From the NCBI GenBank assembly GCA_040901465.1, contig JBBDYN010000055.1, forward strand, positions 5,843 through 69,842: a stretch of DNA of 64,000 nt, in the 5' to 3' direction. Shown piece by piece: positions 61,149 to 64,000 of the stretch. The stretch comes from JAUSIF01 sp040901465 (GTDB taxonomy: Bacteria; Pseudomonadota; Alphaproteobacteria; Rhizobiales; Xanthobacteraceae). Under the pieces are notes generated by a model. It searched no databases, was not told where the DNA came from, and saw nothing but the letters and a program-made list of their open reading frames with translations. How positions within the stretch are numbered: the first letter of the stretch is position 1; each line of letters begins with the position of its first letter. The position numbers were made by a program, and so were the translations under genes.

Positions 61149-61634
61149 ATGATCAAGGTCGGCGACAGGCTTCCCGAAACGACGTTTCGCACGGTTGACG
61201 ACGGCAAGATGGTCCCGCGCACGGCCAGCGAAATTTTCAAAGGCAAACGCGTGGTTCTCGTGGGCGTGCCGGGCGCCTTCACGCCGACCTGCCACAAGAA
61301 TCACGTGCCCGGCTTCGTCCAGAAGGCTGACGCGATCCGGGCCAAGAACGTCGACACGATCGCCGTCACCGCGGTGAACGACCATTGGGTCATGCACAAC
61401 TGGTCCGAAGCGAGCGGCGGCGCCGGAAAGAAAATGATCTTCCTTGCCGACAACAATGCCGAGTTCGCCAAGGCCACCGGCCTCGAGTTCGACGCAACCG
61501 CCGGCCTCGGCGGCACGCGCTCGAAGCGCTATGCGATGTTGGTGGAGGACGGGGTCGTAAAGGCGCTCAATGTCGAGCCGGAGACGGGCAAGGCCGAGGT
61601 CAGCAGCGCGGATAATTTGATCAAGGCACTCTGA
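61149..61634 (+). CDS. Peroxiredoxin (Prx5-like, one cysteine)
   Basis: From ATG 61149 the product has 161 residues. The peroxidatic motif is PGAFTPTCHKNHVPGF with Cys48. No second cysteine exists, so an external thiol such as glutathione or glutaredoxin must reduce it. The family reduces hydrogen peroxide and alkyl peroxides. An upstream ATG at 61119 adds ten unlikely residues. A dispersed repeat follows the stop. Confidence 0.92.
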   Translation: MIKVGDRLPETTFRTVDDGKMVPRTASEIFKGKRVVLVGVPGAFTPTCHKNHVPGFVQKADAIRAKNVDTIAVTAVNDHWVMHNWSEASGGAGKKMIFLADNNAEFAKATGLEFDATAGLGGTRSKRYAMLVEDGVVKALNVEPETGKAEVSSADNLIKAL

Positions 61635-61641
61635 GCACTTC

Positions 61642-61790
61642 GTCATCCTGAGGAGCGAGGCGCGGAACGCGCCGAGCCTCGAAGGATGACGTATCGCCAG
61701 CCGTATCTGCGCCGTCGTCCTTCGAGGCTCGCGGAGTTTATCCTTGGGCGCGCCGAAGGCGCGACCCGAGGGCTCGCGCCTCAGGATAAC
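61642..61790. repeat. Dispersed palindromic repeat, family B
   Basis: The element opens GTCATCCTGAGG and closes CCTCAGGATAAC. It contains an inner unit GTCATCCTGAGGAGCGAGGC ending CGAAGGATGAC and a second arm with CTTCGAGGCTCGCGG. It is an imperfect inverted repeat of about 150 bases of a type common in Bradyrhizobium-like genomes. It holds no gene. Confidence 0.75.
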
Positions 61791-61807
61791 GGCTTCGCGG
61801 AGCCGCG

Positions 61808-62014
61808 TTACGCGATGATGTCCGGAAACAATTGATCTTCGATTCGTGTGATCCGATCGCGCAGTTGCAGCTTGCGCTTTTTCAGCCGCTGCACCTGGAG
61901 CCGGTCATAGCCAGAGACGGCGAGCAGCGCCTCGATCGCCGAATCGAGATCCCGGTGCTCCTGCTTCAGCCGCTCGAGTTCCGTACGGAGCTCGCGCTCT
62001 TCCTCTGATTTCAT
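61808..62014 (-). CDS. DUF465 (YdcH-like) small coiled-coil protein, copy 1
   Basis: The 68-residue protein has the DUF465 pattern (RTELERLKQEHRDLDSAIEAL, QVQRLKKRKLQLRDRITRIED). It is a short antiparallel coiled coil of unknown function. It diverges from a second DUF465 gene 210 bases away. Confidence 0.88.
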   Translation of the reverse strand: MKSEEERELRTELERLKQEHRDLDSAIEALLAVSGYDRLQVQRLKKRKLQLRDRITRIEDQLFPDIIA

Positions 62015-62224
62015 CGCCCGCCGTCGCGCCGCGGCCGTGCCAACGGCCTGGCACTAAGTATTGCGCCCGGGCGAAAGGCCTGCAAGCCAGCCGCCCATCG
62101 GCCCCGTATGCGCTGCCGCCGCAATTTACCGGTAGTGGATTGTTGCGCCCCGGCAGGTCGACTTGGAAACGCCCTCGTGTCACAATATCTTTGTCGAACC
62201 CTGAACAAGGGAGAGATCACACCC

Positions 62225-62410
62225 ATGACCAGACATCCTGAGCTGGCCGATCTTGAGCACCAGCACCAGGCATTGGAGCGCGAGATCCAATCCGAGCTCG
62301 CGCGTCCGGGGTCCAACGACTTGAAGGTGTCCGAGTTGAAGCGGCGCAAGCTGCAAGTGAAGGACGAGATCGAACGGCTACGTCACTCGGTCGAAGGCAG
62401 CGTTCACTAA
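62225..62410 (+). CDS. DUF465 (YdcH-like) small coiled-coil protein, copy 2
   Basis: The 61-residue protein (LADLEHQHQALEREIQSELA, DLKVSELKRRKLQVKDEIER) is a paralogue of the gene at 61808-62014. AAGGGAGAG lies eight bases before the ATG at 62225. The open frame upstream is not protein-like. A strong terminator follows. Confidence 0.9.
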   Translation: MTRHPELADLEHQHQALEREIQSELARPGSNDLKVSELKRRKLQVKDEIERLRHSVEGSVH

Positions 62411-62447
62411 GCCGCCGATTTCGTTCCCCAGCGAACCCGAAATGGAG

Positions 62448-62478
62448 CCGCCGGTCATTCGACCGGCGGTTTCGTTTT
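62448..62478 (+). terminator. Rho-independent terminator after the second DUF465 gene
   Basis: CCGCCGGTC-ATTC-GACCGGCGG, a nine-base stem with a four-base loop, is followed by TTTCGTTTT. It lies 37 bases after the stop. Confidence 0.9.
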
Positions 62479-62849
62479 GCGCGCGGCTGCGATGAACAGC
62501 GCCGCGACGCACGATTCGCTACACCGTTAACGTGAATTCTTGAGGCTAATTTTTCAGCCTAATTATTTTGCCTAAGATCATCCTTCCCACGCCGCCGTTT
62601 TTTATTTTGCTAGTTGAGAGTCGGCTCGATGAGTTGGAGTCGACGGTGCGAAGTGAAGGCGGTGTTTCGTTTGCGAGGATCTGGTCCGAGTTCGGCCTCA
62701 AGCTTCGCGCGATCGAAGCAAAACTTCTCCCCCAAGCCGATTTCCAGCCGCTTCGATTTTTCCTCACCGAGCAGAACCCCGGGAACGCGTCGTTCGCGCA
62801 GCAAGCGCGGTGCGGCACTCCGGATAACGCGTAACGAGTGAGGGATGTC
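62479..62849. other. 371-base region without a supported gene
   Basis: The region starts with an AT-rich patch (62525-62620, including two GCCTAA repeats and T runs) that may be a promoter zone for the small gene at 62850. Open frames of up to 120 codons exist on both strands but show no domain, no ribosome site and no protein-like composition. Confidence 0.5.
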
Positions 62850-63230
62850 ATGCAATTGAAGAAAGTCATCGGCGCCACGTTGGCCGGCGCGCTTGCGCTG
62901 GGCGCGGTCGTCACTTCAACATCGGCCCATGCGGTTTGCTACGGCTACTGTCCGCCGCCGCCGCCAAAAGTCGTCGTCAATGGCAGCAGCGGTTTTCCGA
63001 TCGTCGTCGGCTGCGTGATGGGCTCGGCCTTCGGCCTGATCGCCGCTTCGATTCGGAAGGGCGGCGGACTGAAGCTGATGTCGCAGAAGGAGTTCGAGAC
63101 CACTCCGCGCGACAAGTCGAAGGAACTGACCAACGAGCAAGCGCTGCGAATCATGGTCACGTGCGGCCTGGCCGCGTTCCTTGTTGGCCCGGCGACAGCA
63201 GCTCCGAAGGTCGTAAAGGCCAAGTTCTGA
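62850..63230 (+). CDS. Small exported or membrane protein of unknown function
   Basis: The 126-residue product has a signal peptide (QLKKVIGATLAGALALGAVV to about SAHA). A Cys/Tyr/Pro-rich segment (VCYGYCPPPPPKVVV) follows, then two hydrophobic stretches (about 48-67 and 102-119) flanking a polar middle (SQKEFETTPRDKSKELTNEQ). GAGGG lies before the ATG at 62850. I do not recognise the family. A bidirectional terminator follows. Confidence 0.75.
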   Translation: MQLKKVIGATLAGALALGAVVTSTSAHAVCYGYCPPPPPKVVVNGSSGFPIVVGCVMGSAFGLIAASIRKGGGLKLMSQKEFETTPRDKSKELTNEQALRIMVTCGLAAFLVGPATAAPKVVKAKF

Positions 63231-63266
63231 TAGCGAGTTCGTCAAAACTCGCCGATCAAACAAGAA

Positions 63267-63296
63267 AAGCCCGGCGCGAGCCGGGCTTTCCCTTTT
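63267..63296. terminator. Bidirectional rho-independent terminator
   Basis: AAGCCCGGC-GCGA-GCCGGGCTT, with TTCCCTTTT on the plus side and TTTTCTTG on the minus side. It serves both the small exported protein gene and the convergent cold-shock gene. Confidence 0.88.
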
Positions 63297-63315
63297 GGTT
63301 CGTGTCCGGTCGCGA

Positions 63316-63519
63316 TCAGGCGGCCGACAGGTTCGTCGCCGCGGTCTTGCCGCGCTCGGTGGTGATCTCGAAGTTCACCTTCTGCCCCTCATTGAGGGTA
63401 TACATGCCGGCGCGCTCGACGGCGCTGATGTGCACGAACACATCCTTGCCGCCGTCGGACGGCTGAATGAAGCCAAAGCCCTTCTGAGCGTTGAACCATT
63501 TCACGGTACCGGTAGCCAT
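63316..63519 (-). CDS. cspA: Cold-shock protein (CspA family)
   Basis: The 67-residue protein has the cold-shock domain with RNP1 KGFGFI and RNP2 VFVHIS. It binds single-stranded RNA and DNA and melts RNA structure. GAAAGGAAG lies upstream of the ATG at 63519. The leader contains a perfect nine-base hairpin at 63556-63576. Many alphaproteobacteria carry several paralogues, so the number is not assigned. Confidence 0.95.
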   Translation of the reverse strand: MATGTVKWFNAQKGFGFIQPSDGGKDVFVHISAVERAGMYTLNEGQKVNFEITTERGKTAATNLSAA

Positions 63520-63555
63520 CGTGTCTTCCTTTCGACGCACGCTTAGTGCGGTCTC

Positions 63556-63576
63556 ACCGCGCGACCATCGCGCGGT
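63556..63576 (-). promoter_or_regulatory. Perfect hairpin in the cspA leader
   Basis: ACCGCGCGA-TGG-TCGCGCGGT lies 37 bases upstream of the cspA start codon on the minus strand. Structured leaders are known for cold-shock genes; a thermosensing role here is inference. Confidence 0.4.
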
Positions 63577-64000
63577 TTTCACAAGCCGAGTTTTGGGGTT
63601 TCCTTGTAGCGCAGCACCCAAATTCGGGAGCGTGGTCGCAAGAGGTAGCCAAAACCTTGGTTGCGAGCCGAAACAGACTCGATTTTTGCGGCAAGGTCAA
63701 GGCGGATCGGAACTTCATTTTTTCACCAAGTCGTAACGAAATTTTCCGCCTGCCGATGCCTGCGCGGACACCCGCTCGCCGGCGCAGTTCGCTATCATCG
63801 ATTCAATTTTCAAACAGCCGACCTCATTCTCGCGGCGCGCATTCGCGCCCGAGGCTTGATTTGGTCTCCCTCGCTCGCAAGCGAGGGGATGGAGCGCCGG
63901 TGGGCGCGTCCATTCGTTCTTGGTCGCGCTCCAACGGGAGCGCGGCGCCTTCCGGCGCTCCATCGCGGCGTCTTCCAGCCCGGGCCGCGCTTCTCGGGAG
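63577..64000. other. Region without a supported gene, with palindrome-rich right end
   Basis: Upstream of the cspA leader I see no gene. From about 63830 the sequence is rich in short palindromes, such as CCCTCGCT-CGCA-AGCGAGGG (63866-63885) and GGAGCGCC/GGCGCTCC pairs. It resembles a dispersed repeat that continues past the window edge. An 82-codon open frame at 63715-63963 (minus) runs through it and is not convincing. Confidence 0.45.

Noticed and set aside
62568..62834. 88-codon plus-strand frame and overlapping minus-strand frames
   Set aside because: No ribosome site, no domain, AT-shifted composition and overlap between strands.
63709..63735. GGAAC-N18-CGTA resembling an EcfG general-stress promoter
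   Set aside because: The spacer is too long, the -10 is imperfect and no plus-strand gene follows in the window.
63715..63963. 82-codon minus-strand frame near the right edge
   Set aside because: It runs through a palindrome-rich repeat and has low-complexity, basic composition.

Overview
The window is a GC-rich, almost fully coding stretch of core chromosome from an alphaproteobacterium. It is most likely a member of the Hyphomicrobiales (Rhizobiales) near Bradyrhizobium, Rhodopseudomonas or Xanthobacteraceae. Evidence for this is the presence of ChpT, RcdA and CtrA-type TTAA-N7-TTAA boxes, an RpoH sigma factor, a class I aldolase in a tkt-gap-pgk cluster, DUF1134/EipA, DUF3551, DUF1192, DUF4164 and DUF465 proteins, a zinc-less L31, an alphaproteobacterial serC leader and a 6S RNA beside ygfA. 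I see no prophage, transposase, plasmid gene, CRISPR array or toxin-antitoxin pair. The only mobile-like material is short intergenic palindromic repeats. All assignments come from reading the sequence; no database search was run.

Layout. Positions 1-6.4 kb hold the 5' part of cheA, then chpT, cysQ, a YHS-domain exported protein, eipA, a membrane-anchored coiled-coil protein and two DUF3551 proteins, followed by tRNA-Glu. Positions 6.5-13.7 kb hold a small membrane protein, an RluD-like pseudouridine synthase, rpoH, a large uncharacterised membrane protein, purA, a two-domain VOC protein and a DMT permease. Positions 13.7-22.2 kb hold serC-serA with a serC RNA leader, an Omp25-like barrel protein, glmM, a DHFR-like/flavin monooxygenase pair and azlCD. 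Positions 22.3-37.4 kb form a long minus-strand block: ygfA with 6S RNA, ymdB-like, yebC, a DMT permease, ruvC-ruvA-X-ruvB, ybgC, tolQ-tolR-tolA-tolB-pal-cpoB, tilS and ftsH. Positions 37.5-39.3 kb hold a YCII/DGPF protein with an ECF42 sigma factor. Then come zapA and a DUF4164 protein. Positions 40-47.8 kb hold a central carbon operon (tkt, gap, a glycolipid-binding-like gene, pgk, class I fba, a ThiE-like gene, a Sel1 protein). Positions 47.9-54.2 kb hold efp, suhB, a MotA-like/OmpA-MotB-like pair, a GNAT enzyme, an ABC exporter and rpmE. Positions 54.3-63.5 kb hold rcdA, a candidate small RNA, a DUF1192 gene, a quinone oxidoreductase, a large EAL protein, yqgE, a DsbD-N-like protein, a 1-Cys peroxiredoxin, two DUF465 proteins, a small exported protein and a cold-shock protein.

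How it fits together. Most genes are housekeeping: envelope integrity (Tol-Pal, EipA, Omp, FtsH, GlmM), recombination (RuvABC), serine synthesis, triose-phosphate metabolism and translation (EF-P, TilS, L31, tRNA-Glu). The unusual theme is cell-cycle control. ChpT feeds phosphate to CtrA, and RcdA promotes CtrA degradation. Three perfect TTAA-N7-TTAA boxes lie in intergenic DNA: two before the outer-membrane-protein gene and one before a probable small RNA next to rcdA. Weaker versions lie before cheA, eipA and tolQ, and three CcrM GANTC sites cluster before chpT.

The best leads are the CtrA-box small RNA at about 55.0-55.1 kb, the paired CtrA boxes before the Omp gene, a canonical-looking ECF42 promoter driving the DGPF-ECF42 operon, a repeated operator-like palindrome in the tol-pal cluster, and an uncharacterised MotA/MotB-like pair.
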